The notes beneath the pieces were generated by a model. It was not told where the DNA came from. It saw nothing but the letters and a program-made list of their open reading frames with translations, and did not search any database. Below, piece by piece: positions 49,453 through 58,021 of a stretch of 64,000 nt of DNA. Every line of letters begins with the position of its first letter. Position 1 is the stretch's first letter. A program made the translations under genes and the position numbers. The stretch covers positions 305,427 to 369,426 of the forward strand of contig NZ_LWKZ01000024.1 in assembly GCF_001905005.1 (NCBI RefSeq), read 5' to 3'. The stretch is from Streptomyces sp. CB02923 (GTDB lineage: Bacteria; Actinomycetota; Actinomycetes; Streptomycetales; Streptomycetaceae).

Positions 49453-50700
49453 TCAGGGCGGCCCGGGGACCACGCGGGCCGCCCTGGCCAGGAGAAGCGT
49501 CTTCTCCCGCGCGTTAAGGGCCAGGCCCGCCGCCCGCTCGAACTCCCCGCGCGCCTCGGCCGCCCGCCCCAGGCGCTCCAGCAGATCGCCCCGGACGCTC
49601 GGAAGCAAGTGGTAGCCCTTCAGCGCGGGGTCGGCCGCCAGGGCGTCCACCAGCTTCAGGGCGGCGGCGGGACCTTCGGCCATCGAGACGGCGACCGCCC
49701 GGTTCAGTTCCACCACCGGGGAGGGGGACTGCGCCAGCAGCCGGTCGTAGAGGGTGGCGATGGCGGCCCAGTCCGTGTCCTCGTAGCGAGGGGCCACCGC
49801 GTGGTGCGCGGCGATGGCGGCCTGCAGCGAGTACGGGCCGTGCCCGGCGCGGTGCAGGGCGTCGACGCCGCGGCGCACGAGCATACGGTTCCACTTGGCG
49901 CGGTTCTGGCCGGGAAGCAGCACCGGCTCGCCGTCGGGCCCCGTACGGGCGGGGATGCGCGACGCCTGGAACTCCAGCAGCGCCGCCAGCCCGTGCACTT
50001 CTGGTTCGTCCGGCATCAGGCCGGCCAGGACGCGGGCGAGGCGCAGCGCGTCCTCGCACAGAGCCGGGCGCACCAGGTCGTCGCCGGCCGTGGCGGAATA
50101 TCCCTCGTTGAAGACGAGGTAGATGACTTCCAGGACGGAGGAGAGCCGGGCCGAACGTTCGGTGCCGTACGGGACTTCGAAGGGCACCCGGGCCTCGGCG
50201 AGCGTCCGTTTGGCGCGCACCACGCGCTGCGCCACCGTGGACTCCGCGACGAGAAAGGCACGGGCGATCTCCGATGTCGTCAGCCCGCCCAGCAGCCGCA
50301 GGGTGAGCGCGACGCGGGCCGGGGCGGGCAGCACGGGATGGCAGGCGGTGAAGATCAGTCGCAGCAGGTCGTCGTCGATGTCCTCGGCGTCCGCCGGCTC
50401 CGGTGGCGGTACGTCCTCCAGAGCCCGCCCGACCTCGGCCAGCTTGCGCGCGTACGTCTCCTTGCGGCGGACGAGATCGATCGCACGGCGCTTGGCGGTG
50501 ACCATGAGCCAGGCGCCCGGACGGTCCGGGACACCCGACTCCGGCCACTGTTCCAACGCGGCGACCAGGGCGTCCTGCGCGAGTTCCTCGGCGATGCCCA
50601 CGTCCCGCACGACGCGGGTGACACCGGCGATGATCCGCGCGGACTCGATCCTGAACACCGTCTCGACCGTCGCGGTCACGCTCACTGCCGTCACGGCCAC
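49453..50700 (-). CDS. ECF sigma factor with long C-terminal extension (SigJ/ECF42-like), complete
   Basis: 415 residues from the GTG at 50700; in-frame GTGs at 50685 and 50679 give the more family-like start VTATVETVFRIESARI. Region 2 (DVGIAEELAQDALVAALEQWP, GAWLMVTAKRRAIDLVRR), region 4 (GGLTTSEIARAFLVAESTVAQRVVRAKRTL) and the ~200-residue C-terminal domain (GPYSLQAAIAAHHAV, SPVVELNRAVAVSMAEG) are all present. It is followed upstream by its YciI partner. It is a useful reference for the truncated copy at 24679-25668. Confidence 0.92.
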   Translation of the reverse strand: MAVTAVSVTATVETVFRIESARIIAGVTRVVRDVGIAEELAQDALVAALEQWPESGVPDRPGAWLMVTAKRRAIDLVRRKETYARKLAEVGRALEDVPPPEPADAEDIDDDLLRLIFTACHPVLPAPARVALTLRLLGGLTTSEIARAFLVAESTVAQRVVRAKRTLAEARVPFEVPYGTERSARLSSVLEVIYLVFNEGYSATAGDDLVRPALCEDALRLARVLAGLMPDEPEVHGLAALLEFQASRIPARTGPDGEPVLLPGQNRAKWNRMLVRRGVDALHRAGHGPYSLQAAIAAHHAVAPRYEDTDWAAIATLYDRLLAQSPSPVVELNRAVAVSMAEGPAAALKLVDALAADPALKGYHLLPSVRGDLLERLGRAAEARGEFERAAGLALNAREKTLLLARAARVVPGPP

Positions 50701-50752
50701 ATCAGACCAGCCGTTCCGGAGGGCGGCAAGCGCGGCCGGGCCGGGCCGCCCG

Positions 50753-51109
50753 TCAGCCCTCGACGACCTCGCGGACCTCGGCGGTGATCGTCCAGTAGTC
50801 CTCGTGGGTGCGCAGGAACCGGCTGGCCCACTCCAGCGCCTCGGCCTTGTCCTTGGCCTGGATCAGCGAGTAGCCGCCGATGACCTCCTTGGTCTCGGTG
50901 AACGGCCCGTCGGTGGAGGTGAGCTTGCCACCGGACCAGGTGACCCGGGTGCCCTGGGAGGTCGGGGCGAGCCCGGCGGTGTCCAGCATGACCCCGGCCT
51001 TGGTGATCTCCTCGTGCAGCGCGCCCATACGCTCCATGAGTTCGGGGCTCGGGCCCTCGGCGGGGGCGTTCTTCTCGTCGATGCGGATCAGCGTCAGGAA
51101 GCGCGGCAC
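50753..51109 (-). CDS. YciI/DGPF-family protein paired with the complete ECF sigma gene
   Basis: 118 residues from a GTG at 51109, with GAGGAG five bases upstream. The family motif is STDGPFTETKEVIGGYSLIQA, followed by AEALEWASRFLRTH. It has the ferredoxin-like length and precedes the sigma gene by about 50 bp in the same direction, the standard arrangement. Its function is unknown. Confidence 0.9.
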   Translation of the reverse strand: MPRFLTLIRIDEKNAPAEGPSPELMERMGALHEEITKAGVMLDTAGLAPTSQGTRVTWSGGKLTSTDGPFTETKEVIGGYSLIQAKDKAEALEWASRFLRTHEDYWTITAEVREVVEG

Positions 51110-51325
51110 GGTGACTCCTCGGTCGTACGGGCGGGGTCTGTCCCCGCCTCTCACCCCTGCGTCGAACGGGAGACCGCCGGATCGACAGGACGCCGGATTT
51201 TTCTCGGGATTTTTTCCGGCGGGGCCGGGGGTGTCCCGGGGCCGGGGCTCGGCGGCTCGGGGCTCGTAGAGTCGGGGGCCCGTGCCCCGCCCGTACAGAC
51301 GTACAGAATCGGTTACCGTTCGGCC

Positions 51326-52147
51326 ATGACGACTGCTGCGGTCTCCTCGAAGACGGCGTCCGACACGGCCGGGGTCGGGGCGCTGCTGCGCGAGTGGCGG
51401 GTGCGGCGCCGCGTCAGCCAGCTCGGGCTGGCGCTGCGGGCCGACTCCTCCGCCCGGCACATCAGCTTCATCGAGACCGGCCGCGCCCGGCCCAGCCAGG
51501 AGATGGTGCTGCGGCTGGCCGAACACCTCGACGTCCCCGTACGGGAGCGCAACGCGCTGCTGATCGCGGCGGGTTACGCGCCCGGCTTTCCCGAGACCCC
51601 TTTGGACGACCCGTCGATGGACGCGCTGCGGACCGGCCTGGAACGGCTGCTGACGGGTTACGAGCCGTTCCCCGCCCTGGTCGTCGACGCCACGTACCAC
51701 GTCGTCGCCGCGAACCGGGGCATCACGGCGCTGATGGCGGGCGTCAGCGAAGCGCTGCTGGAACCTCCGCTGAACGCCATGCGCATCACCCTGCACCCGG
51801 ACGGGCTCGCTCCCCGTATCCGCAACTTCCTGGAGTGGCGGGAGCACCTGCTCACGCAGATGCAGCGGCAGTTGGCGGTCATGCGCTCCGCGCCGCTGCG
51901 CGCGCTCCACGAGGAGGTCAGCGGCTATCCGCTGCCCGAAGGCGGACGGGAGACGGCCGCGGGCGGCGGACACGCGCCGTACGCGCTGCCGATGGTCATC
52001 GAACACGACGGGCGGTTGCTGTCCTTCATCTCCACGATCGCCACCTTCAACACCCCGACGGACGTGACCGTCTCCGAACTCGCCCTGGAAACCTTTCTCC
52101 CGGCGGACCCGGAGACGGCCGAACACTTGCGGGGGTGGCTGCCGTAG
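51326..52147 (+). CDS. XRE-family regulator with MmyB-type ligand domain
   Basis: 273 residues. Residues ~15-75 form the helix-turn-helix (LLREWRVRRRVSQLGLALRA, then SARHISFIETGRARPS). The remainder is the MmyB-type PAS-like domain (PFPALVVDATYHVVAANRGI, MRITLHPDGLAPRIRNFLEWREHLL), which binds fatty acids in studied members. Such regulators usually control a nearby dehydrogenase or small enzyme; the convergent SnoaL-like gene and the divergent YciI/sigma pair are the neighbours here. Confidence 0.92.
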   Translation: MTTAAVSSKTASDTAGVGALLREWRVRRRVSQLGLALRADSSARHISFIETGRARPSQEMVLRLAEHLDVPVRERNALLIAAGYAPGFPETPLDDPSMDALRTGLERLLTGYEPFPALVVDATYHVVAANRGITALMAGVSEALLEPPLNAMRITLHPDGLAPRIRNFLEWREHLLTQMQRQLAVMRSAPLRALHEEVSGYPLPEGGRETAAGGGHAPYALPMVIEHDGRLLSFISTIATFNTPTDVTVSELALETFLPADPETAEHLRGWLP

Positions 52148-52186
52148 GACCGCGTCCGGGCGGCCGACCCCCGTATCTGCATCTGC

Positions 52187-52588
52187 TCACACACTGGGTA
52201 CGCGGTCCAGGAACCCGGAGACGGAACGGATCCGGCCATCCTCGGCGAGGGTGGCGACATCGGTCCCGGCGACCGGGGCCGAACCGTCCGGCGCCACCAG
52301 CTCCCAGCTGAACCGGACGAGGTCGTGGTGCCCGTCCGGGTCGCCCAGCAGCCGGAACACGAAGCCGGGGAACTGCGCGTGGGCTCCGGCGATGACGGCG
52401 GCGAGCCGGCTGTGCCCCGTGGTGTCGGCGAGCGGGTCGGTGTAGGTGGCGTCCTCGGTGAAGGCCGCGGTGAGGGCAGCGGCCGCACCGTCACGGTCCG
52501 AGGCGGCCGCGTTCCACGCCGTGAAGTACCGCGCTACCGCGCCCTCGTAGCGCTCCGCGCCGGTGGTCCGGGGGTCTGTCTGAGTCAT
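52187..52588 (-). CDS. SnoaL-like / nuclear transport factor 2 family protein
   Basis: 133 residues. The fold is a cone-shaped alpha+beta barrel (YFTAWNAAASDRDGAAAAL, FTEDATYTDPLADTTGH, FPGFVFRLLGDPDGHHDLVRFSWEL, GRIRSVSGFLDRV). Members act as cyclases, isomerases or unknown small-molecule binders. The start ATG at 52588 has AGGAG eight bases upstream. It is convergent with the MmyB regulator gene. Confidence 0.88.
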   Translation of the reverse strand: MTQTDPRTTGAERYEGAVARYFTAWNAAASDRDGAAAALTAAFTEDATYTDPLADTTGHSRLAAVIAGAHAQFPGFVFRLLGDPDGHHDLVRFSWELVAPDGSAPVAGTDVATLAEDGRIRSVSGFLDRVPSV

Positions 52589-52788
52589 GGCCGGTCTCCT
52601 GCTGTCTCGTCACGTTTACGGGTCCGCGGTGCGCCGCGGCCCCCTTGCGGACCGGTTCGCGGGCCGGAGTGCGCCGTCCCGCGAACCGATGCCTCAAAGA
52701 TGCCGGGACGCGGCGAACGGGTCGATTACGTGACAGGTAATGGGCCGGGCCTGGTGGTGAGTTGCCCTGGCCGGGCGTTCAGCAGGCG

Positions 52789-52884
52789 CAGGGGCAGGGG
52801 CAGTGTCCGTCAGGGGCAGGGGCAGTGTCCGTCAGGGGCAGGGGCAGTGTCCGTCAGGTGCCGGGGCAGGCAGCGCGTCCGTCA
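52789..52884. repeat. 22 bp tandem repeat at the 3' end of the FAD monooxygenase gene
   Basis: Three identical or near-identical 22 bp units start at 52789, 52811 and 52833 (CAGGGGCAGGGGCAGTGTCC-type) and a fourth, altered copy reaches the stop of the monooxygenase gene. Each unit has two G4 runs. Confidence 0.9.
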
Positions 52885-54735
52885 GGCGCCGTGGGCGTCC
52901 GGCTTGTCTGTTTGGCCGAGCAGTGCCGCCAGTGTCCGCTGGACGGCGGTGACCGGGTCGGCGGCGAGGCGGTCCGCGCGCCAGGCCACGAAGTGGTCGG
53001 GGCGGACGAGTACGGCTCCGTCGGGCGCGAGGCCGGGGAGAGCGCCGTCGGGGACGCGGTGCGCGTCGAGGACGATGCCGAGGGCGGCGGCCGCCTCCGT
53101 GGCGGCGGACAGCCAGGGGGTGCCCAGCGGTCCGGCGAACAGCGTCCAGTCGGCGCCGGCGAGGTCGAGGGTGGAGGTCCGGCCGTTCCCGGGGGTCTCC
53201 AGGAGGTGGTGGGGCAGCCGGTGGCCCGGGTGTACGCGGTCGGAGAGGACGTCGGGGGCGGCGGGTCCGGTGCGGGACGGGTCACCCTGGCCGCCCGGGT
53301 CACCCGGGTCGCCATGGATGTCCGGCGCTGAGAGGTCGCCGGGGTCGCCCGGGACGACCGGCGCTGAGGTGTCTCCGGGCGGGATGACGGCGCCCGCGGG
53401 GTACGCGTAGCGCATCATCGCGTGGATGTATTCCCGTATCGCCAGTTCGTACAGCTCGTTCGGGTCTCCGTCGCCGAGGGACCGGTAGCCCTGGTGCATG
53501 GTGCGGGAGAGCGCGAGGGAGGCCCGTACCGCGGCGCGGCGCTCCGGCTCGTACGTGTCCAGCAGCCGCTGCGTGGCCTGTCCGCGCAGGACGGCGGCGA
53601 GTTTCCAGGCGAGGTTGTGGCCGTCCTGGACACCGGTGTTCATCCCGAGTCCGCCCGCCGAACTCTGTACGTGCGCGGAGTCGCCGGCGAGGAAGACCCG
53701 GCCGCTCCGGAAGGCCGACGCCGCGCCCACGGCCGCCTCCCAGGCGTTCACCGCGACCAGGTCGACGGGCAGGGCGGGGTCGCCGATGGCGGCCCGCAGG
53801 AGGGCCAGGGCGCGGTCCGCCGGGAGCGGCGCGATGCCGTCCGTGTCGTCCGGGCGGCCCGGGTAGTCCATGAGGTGGGAGACCCACTGGTCACGGCCGT
53901 TCGCGGAGATGACGGTCGCGAAGACGTCCGCGTTCCGTACGAAGCACAGGGTTTCGTGCAGGCCTGCCGTTCCGGCCGGGATGTCGGCGCGGTAGAAGGC
54001 GGTGTGCAGCCGGGCGACCACCTCGCGGTCGGGCACGGTGATGCCCAGGAGACGCCGTACGGTGCTGTGCGCGCCGTCGGCGCCGATCACGTAGTCGGCG
54101 GTGATGCCGTACTCCTCGCCGGTCCCGGCGTCGGCGAGCCGCACCCGTACGCCGTCCGCGCCCTGTTCGAGGCCGGTCAGGGCAACGCCGGACCGCATGT
54201 CACCGCCGCACCGCAGCAGTTCGCCGTACGCCAGCCGCTGCACCTGGAGGTGGTTGAGCATCAGCCGGCTGTCGACCGGGCTGCAGTTCTCCAGCCACCG
54301 TACGTACCGCGCGGGAGGCGCCACGTGCTGCCGTTCGCCGCCCAGCGCGGTGTCCTTGAACACGGCCTGGAACGGCTCGGGTCCGTACCAGCCCGTCCGC
54401 TCGACGGCGTCCCGGAGGCCCGCCGTGCGGAGCAGTTCCAGCGTGCGCAGGCTGCTCATCGCCCGCGGCGGGCCCCCGAACGGGTCCCGCTTGTCCACCA
54501 CGAGGGCGGGCACGCCCCGCTGTGCCAGGAACATCGCCGTGGTCAGGCCGACCGGTCCGCCACCGGCCACGAGCACCGGAACGGCCGCGGGCAGCGGAAC
54601 GGCTGCGGGCAGCGGCCGTTCCGCCGCCGCGCGCTCCCCCGTCTCCGGGCGCTCCGCCGTCTCCGGGCGCTCCCCTGCCTCCGCCGCGCCGCCGGGGCCC
54701 GCCCCTGGCTCCGTCATCGCATTCCGTACGCGCAC
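52882..54735 (-). CDS. FAD-dependent aromatic monooxygenase (class A, three-domain)
   Basis: 617 residues from the GTG at 54735, with GAGGA nine bases upstream; an ATG at 54717 is the alternative. After a Glu/Arg/Pro-rich N-terminus, VPVLVAGGGPVGLTTAMFLAQRG binds FAD, YVIGADGAHSTVRRLLG is the DG motif and GRVFLAGDSAHVQSSAGGLGMN the second FAD motif. A C-terminal thioredoxin-like domain is present (LAGADWTLFAGPLGTPWLSAA). About 55 Gly/Asp/Pro-rich residues are inserted before it. Similar enzymes hydroxylate phenols and polyketides. The divergent MerR gene and operator probably control it. Confidence 0.88.
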   Translation of the reverse strand: MRVRNAMTEPGAGPGGAAEAGERPETAERPETGERAAAERPLPAAVPLPAAVPVLVAGGGPVGLTTAMFLAQRGVPALVVDKRDPFGGPPRAMSSLRTLELLRTAGLRDAVERTGWYGPEPFQAVFKDTALGGERQHVAPPARYVRWLENCSPVDSRLMLNHLQVQRLAYGELLRCGGDMRSGVALTGLEQGADGVRVRLADAGTGEEYGITADYVIGADGAHSTVRRLLGITVPDREVVARLHTAFYRADIPAGTAGLHETLCFVRNADVFATVISANGRDQWVSHLMDYPGRPDDTDGIAPLPADRALALLRAAIGDPALPVDLVAVNAWEAAVGAASAFRSGRVFLAGDSAHVQSSAGGLGMNTGVQDGHNLAWKLAAVLRGQATQRLLDTYEPERRAAVRASLALSRTMHQGYRSLGDGDPNELYELAIREYIHAMMRYAYPAGAVIPPGDTSAPVVPGDPGDLSAPDIHGDPGDPGGQGDPSRTGPAAPDVLSDRVHPGHRLPHHLLETPGNGRTSTLDLAGADWTLFAGPLGTPWLSAATEAAAALGIVLDAHRVPDGALPGLAPDGAVLVRPDHFVAWRADRLAADPVTAVQRTLAALLGQTDKPDAHGA

Positions 54736-54796
54736 GTCACACCGTCCTCGTTCGCCCGGCCCGGCCCGTCGCCGGGCCCGGTCGGCCCAGCCTGGA

Positions 54797-54816
54797 CGCT
54801 CAAGCCGACTTGAGCG
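54797..54816. promoter_or_regulatory. MerR-type operator palindrome
   Basis: CGCTCAAG and CTTGAGCG form a perfect 8 bp inverted repeat with a four-base spacer. It lies between the divergent monooxygenase and merR genes, 13 bp before the merR start. Confidence 0.8.
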
Positions 54817-54828
54817 CAAGATGGGGCC

Positions 54829-55266
54829 GTGCCCCATGACGGTGACGAGCTGCGTTCGATCAGTGAAGTGGCCCGCGGCTTCGGCCTGCCGGTGTCCACG
54901 CTGCGGTACTACGACGAGCTGGGCCTGCTGCCGCCCGCCGGGCGCCGCGGCAGCGTACGGCACTACGGCCGCCGGGAACTGCGCCGCCTCGCGCTGATCC
55001 AGCACCTGCACCACGGCGGCATGATGAGCCTCGCGGACACCGCCGCCGCGCTCGGCGAACGCGGCCCGGACGGCCGGCGGCAGCCGCCGGGGCGCGCCGT
55101 GCTGACCGGTGCCATCGCACTCATCGAGGAGCGCGTGGCGGACCTCCAGGCCGCGCGGCACCGGCTCGCGCACCTGCTGACCTGCCCGACCGACGACCCG
55201 GTACGGGAGTGCACGCTGCTGCGCGAGGAATTGGACCAGTACGTGGCGGAGGCGCTGGACCGCTGA
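54829..55266 (+). CDS. MerR-family transcriptional regulator
   Basis: 145 residues from the GTG at 54829. The N-terminal winged helix is typical: LRSISEVARGFGLPVSTLRYYDELGLLPPAGRRG, read as SEVARGFGLPVSTLRYYDE plus the wing. A coiled-coil dimerisation helix follows (AIALIEERVADLQAARHRLAHLL). The C-terminus has Cys at LLTCPTDD and VRECTLL, possible sensor residues. It likely controls the divergent FAD monooxygenase. Confidence 0.9.
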   Translation: MPHDGDELRSISEVARGFGLPVSTLRYYDELGLLPPAGRRGSVRHYGRRELRRLALIQHLHHGGMMSLADTAAALGERGPDGRRQPPGRAVLTGAIALIEERVADLQAARHRLAHLLTCPTDDPVRECTLLREELDQYVAEALDR

Positions 55267-55384
55267 TCAGCCGCCGCGCGGGGCACGGTGTGGCCAGCCC
55301 CCCTGCGGCACACCGGCTGGCCCCCGTCGCACCGGGGGGAGAGCAGGCTGTCGTGCCCCTTCCGCGATCAGAAGACTCGACCGC

Positions 55385-56446
55385 ATGACGACAAGCATCG
55401 AACCCGCGCCCGTCCCGGCAGCCCCGGGAGCGGCCGGAGGCAGTGACTTCGCCCGGCTCTCCCGCCGGGTGGCCGACGCGGGGCTGCTGAGGCGGCGGCC
55501 CGGTTACTACGCGGCCCGGCTGTCCCTCGTGACGGCCGCGTACGCCGGGGGCTGGGCGGCGTTCGGCGCGCTCGGCGACACCTGGTGGCAGCTGGGCACC
55601 GCCGTCTTCCTGGCCCTCGTCTTCGGGCAGGTCGCGCTGGTCACCCACGACGTGGCCCACATGCAGGTGTTCCGTACCCGGCGCCCCAGCGGGATCGGCG
55701 GGCTCCTGTACGGCAACCTCGCCGTGGGGATGTCGTACGGATGGTGGATGAACAAGCACACCCGCCACCACGCCAACCCCAACCACGAGGAGCTGGACCC
55801 GGATGTGGCGCCGGACATCCTCGTGTGGTCGCAGGACCAGGCGCGCGCGGCGCGCGGCCTGCCCCGCTTCATGGGCCGTCATCAGGCCCGGCTGTTCTTC
55901 CCGCTGCTCACGCTGGAGGGCTTCAACCTGCATGTGTCGGGCGTGCGGGCCCTGTGGTCACCGGCCATGAAGAACCGGGGCGTGGAGGCGGCCCTGCTGC
56001 TGACGCACATCGTGGTCTATCTCGGGGCGCTGTTCCTCGTCCTGTCCCCCGGCAAGGCGCTCGCCTTCCTCTTCGTCCACCAGGCGGCCTTCGGTGTCTA
56101 TCTGGGCTGCACCTTCGCGCCGAACCACAAGGGCATGCCGACGCTGACCGGCGGCGACCGGCCGGACTTCCTGCGGCGCCAGGTGCTGACCTCGCGCAAC
56201 GTCCGCGGCGGACGGCTCACCGACATCGCCCTCGGCGGCCTGAACTACCAGATCGAGCACCACCTCTTCCCGAACATGCCGACGCCGCACCTGCGCCGCG
56301 CCCAGGTGATCGTGCGTGCCTACTGCGCCGAGATCGGGGTCCCGTACCACGAGACGGGCCTGCTCGCCTCGTACGGTGAGGCGCTGCGCCACCTCCACCG
56401 GGTGGGCGAGCCGCTGCGCGGGCGGCGTACGGGCGGAGAGGCCTGA
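55385..56446 (+). CDS. Membrane fatty acid desaturase
   Basis: 353 residues. The three His boxes for the di-iron centre are present: HDVAH (~88), HTRHH (~124) and QIEHH (~292). Membrane helices lie around residues 45-85 and 205-235. The enzyme should introduce a double bond into an acyl chain (acyl-CoA or phospholipid) with oxygen and reduced ferredoxin or a flavoprotein. It stands alone after the merR gene. No desaturase-linked reductase is adjacent. Confidence 0.92.
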   Translation: MTTSIEPAPVPAAPGAAGGSDFARLSRRVADAGLLRRRPGYYAARLSLVTAAYAGGWAAFGALGDTWWQLGTAVFLALVFGQVALVTHDVAHMQVFRTRRPSGIGGLLYGNLAVGMSYGWWMNKHTRHHANPNHEELDPDVAPDILVWSQDQARAARGLPRFMGRHQARLFFPLLTLEGFNLHVSGVRALWSPAMKNRGVEAALLLTHIVVYLGALFLVLSPGKALAFLFVHQAAFGVYLGCTFAPNHKGMPTLTGGDRPDFLRRQVLTSRNVRGGRLTDIALGGLNYQIEHHLFPNMPTPHLRRAQVIVRAYCAEIGVPYHETGLLASYGEALRHLHRVGEPLRGRRTGGEA

Positions 56447-56542
56447 CGAGGCGCCCCTGACGCCGCCGCGGGGTCACCTGCCGGGCTGTCACGGCGTCAC
56501 CGCCCACGCTGCCCCGGCATCACCGTCCGGGCCGCCCCGGCG

Positions 56543-57934
56543 TCACCGTCCGGGCTGTCCCGGCTCTCCGGCCGCGACCGCCTCGTCGGCGGGCCGGCCG
56601 GCTGCCGCTTCCTCCGCGCGCCGGCGGCTCGTGCGGCGGGCCGACATCCAGGCGTAGACGAGGATGCCGGCGAACAGGAACAGCACGCCCTGGTAGATCG
56701 CCGCGTATCCGGCACCGGCCACCAGCCAGAAGGTGAAGCCGAACGCGACCAGCGCGAGCACCAGGTCCCGCGCGAAGCGGGCCGGGCGGACCTTGTCGCG
56801 CTCGCCGGTCAGCAGGAAGTAGATCTGGGCGCCGGCGGCGAGCAGGTAGGGCACGGTCGCCGAGAACGTCGTGATCAGTACGAGGATCTCGAAGACGCCG
56901 CCCGCCCCGATCAGGTAGTTGATCACGGTCAGGGCCGTGGCCAGCACCGAGGCGGCCAGTACGCCGAAGGTCGGCACCCCGCGCTGCTTCTTCAGGAAGG
57001 CGGCCGGGAACAGCCCGTCCTTGGCGGCGGCGTACGGCGACTGGGCGCTCATCAGCGTCCAGCCGTTCAGCGCGCCGACGATCGAGACGACCGCCGCGAC
57101 CGCGATGACCGTGCCGCCCCACTGCCCGCCGAACATGGCGTTCACCGCGTCGGAGAACGGCGCCTTGGAGTCCACCAGCTTGTCGTGCGCGACCGTGCCG
57201 AAGACCGAGACCGTGCCGAGCAGGTAGACGACGGCGGCGCCGATCGTGCCGAGGACGGTGGCGCGGCCCACGTTGCGCTCGGGGTCGCGCACCTCGCCCG
57301 CGCTCATCGCCGCGGACTCCACGCCCACGTAGCTGTAGAGCAGGATGGCCGCGGCGGCCGACATGCCGCCGATCGCGCTGCCGCCGCCCTCGTTGAACGA
57401 GCCCAGCTTGTCCGGGTCGAAGAAGAACAGCCCGACGACCGCGATGAACAGCAGCGGGACGAACTTCAGGACGGTGGAGACCAGCTGGACCGCGCCGACG
57501 TAGCGGGTACCGGCGAAGTTGGAGAGCGCCGGGAGCCAGAGCGCGACCAGCGCCACCAGCAGGTCCATGCCCTTGGAGTCGTGCCCGGGGAAGAGCACGT
57601 GGACATAGCCGACGGCGGCGACCGCGAGGGCCGCGTTGCTCACCCAGGTCATGGTCCAGTACGACCAGGCCGACAGGAAGCCGGCGAAGTCGCCGAACGC
57701 CTCGCGGGCGTAGACGTAGGGGCCGCCGGTGTCCGGGTGGCGTGCGGCCAGCCGCCCGAAGACCAGGGCCAGCGCGATGGCGCCGACGGTCAGGACGCCG
57801 AAGGCGACCAGGCTCACGGTGCCGAAGGGGGCTACCGAGGCCGGCAGGAGAAAGATGCCGCCGCCGATGATGTTGCCCATCACCAGACAGATGGCGGTCC
57901 CTAGACCGAAGCGGCGGGTGTGCCGGTCGTGCAT
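56543..57934 (-). CDS. APC-family amino acid permease
   Basis: 463 residues from the ATG at 57934; a TTG at 58009 would add 25 residues but overlaps a palindrome. About twelve membrane helices. The family start FGLGTAICLVMGNIIGGGIFLLPASVA with its broken first helix (GNIIGGGIF) and the block YVGVESAAMSAGEVRDPERNV (helix 6 region) fit the basic amino acid/polyamine antiporter group (arginine/ornithine or agmatine/putrescine). The C-terminus is an Ala/Arg/Glu tail. It lies 87 bp after a holin/phosphatase fusion gene. Confidence 0.88.
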   Translation of the reverse strand: MHDRHTRRFGLGTAICLVMGNIIGGGIFLLPASVAPFGTVSLVAFGVLTVGAIALALVFGRLAARHPDTGGPYVYAREAFGDFAGFLSAWSYWTMTWVSNAALAVAAVGYVHVLFPGHDSKGMDLLVALVALWLPALSNFAGTRYVGAVQLVSTVLKFVPLLFIAVVGLFFFDPDKLGSFNEGGGSAIGGMSAAAAILLYSYVGVESAAMSAGEVRDPERNVGRATVLGTIGAAVVYLLGTVSVFGTVAHDKLVDSKAPFSDAVNAMFGGQWGGTVIAVAAVVSIVGALNGWTLMSAQSPYAAAKDGLFPAAFLKKQRGVPTFGVLAASVLATALTVINYLIGAGGVFEILVLITTFSATVPYLLAAGAQIYFLLTGERDKVRPARFARDLVLALVAFGFTFWLVAGAGYAAIYQGVLFLFAGILVYAWMSARRTSRRRAEEAAAGRPADEAVAAGEPGQPGR

Positions 57935-58004
57935 GGCTTTGGTGGGCCTCTCGTCGTGCTGTGCGGGCCCGGAGTTGCCGGGCGACTGCTCATGGTCTTC
58001 GACC

Positions 58005-58016
58005 TGCAACGTTGCA
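58005..58016. promoter_or_regulatory. 12 bp palindrome with central CG upstream of the permease
   Basis: TGCAACGTTGCA is perfectly symmetrical and has the central CG typical of LacI-family operators. It lies 71 bp upstream of the permease ATG and six bases past the preceding stop. Confidence 0.65.
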
Positions 58017-58021
58017 CAAAA

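Noticed and set aside
56543..58009. TTG start at 58009 for the amino acid permease
   Set aside because: It has no Shine-Dalgarno and lies inside the TGCAACGTTGCA palindrome; the ATG at 57934 gives a normal family start.
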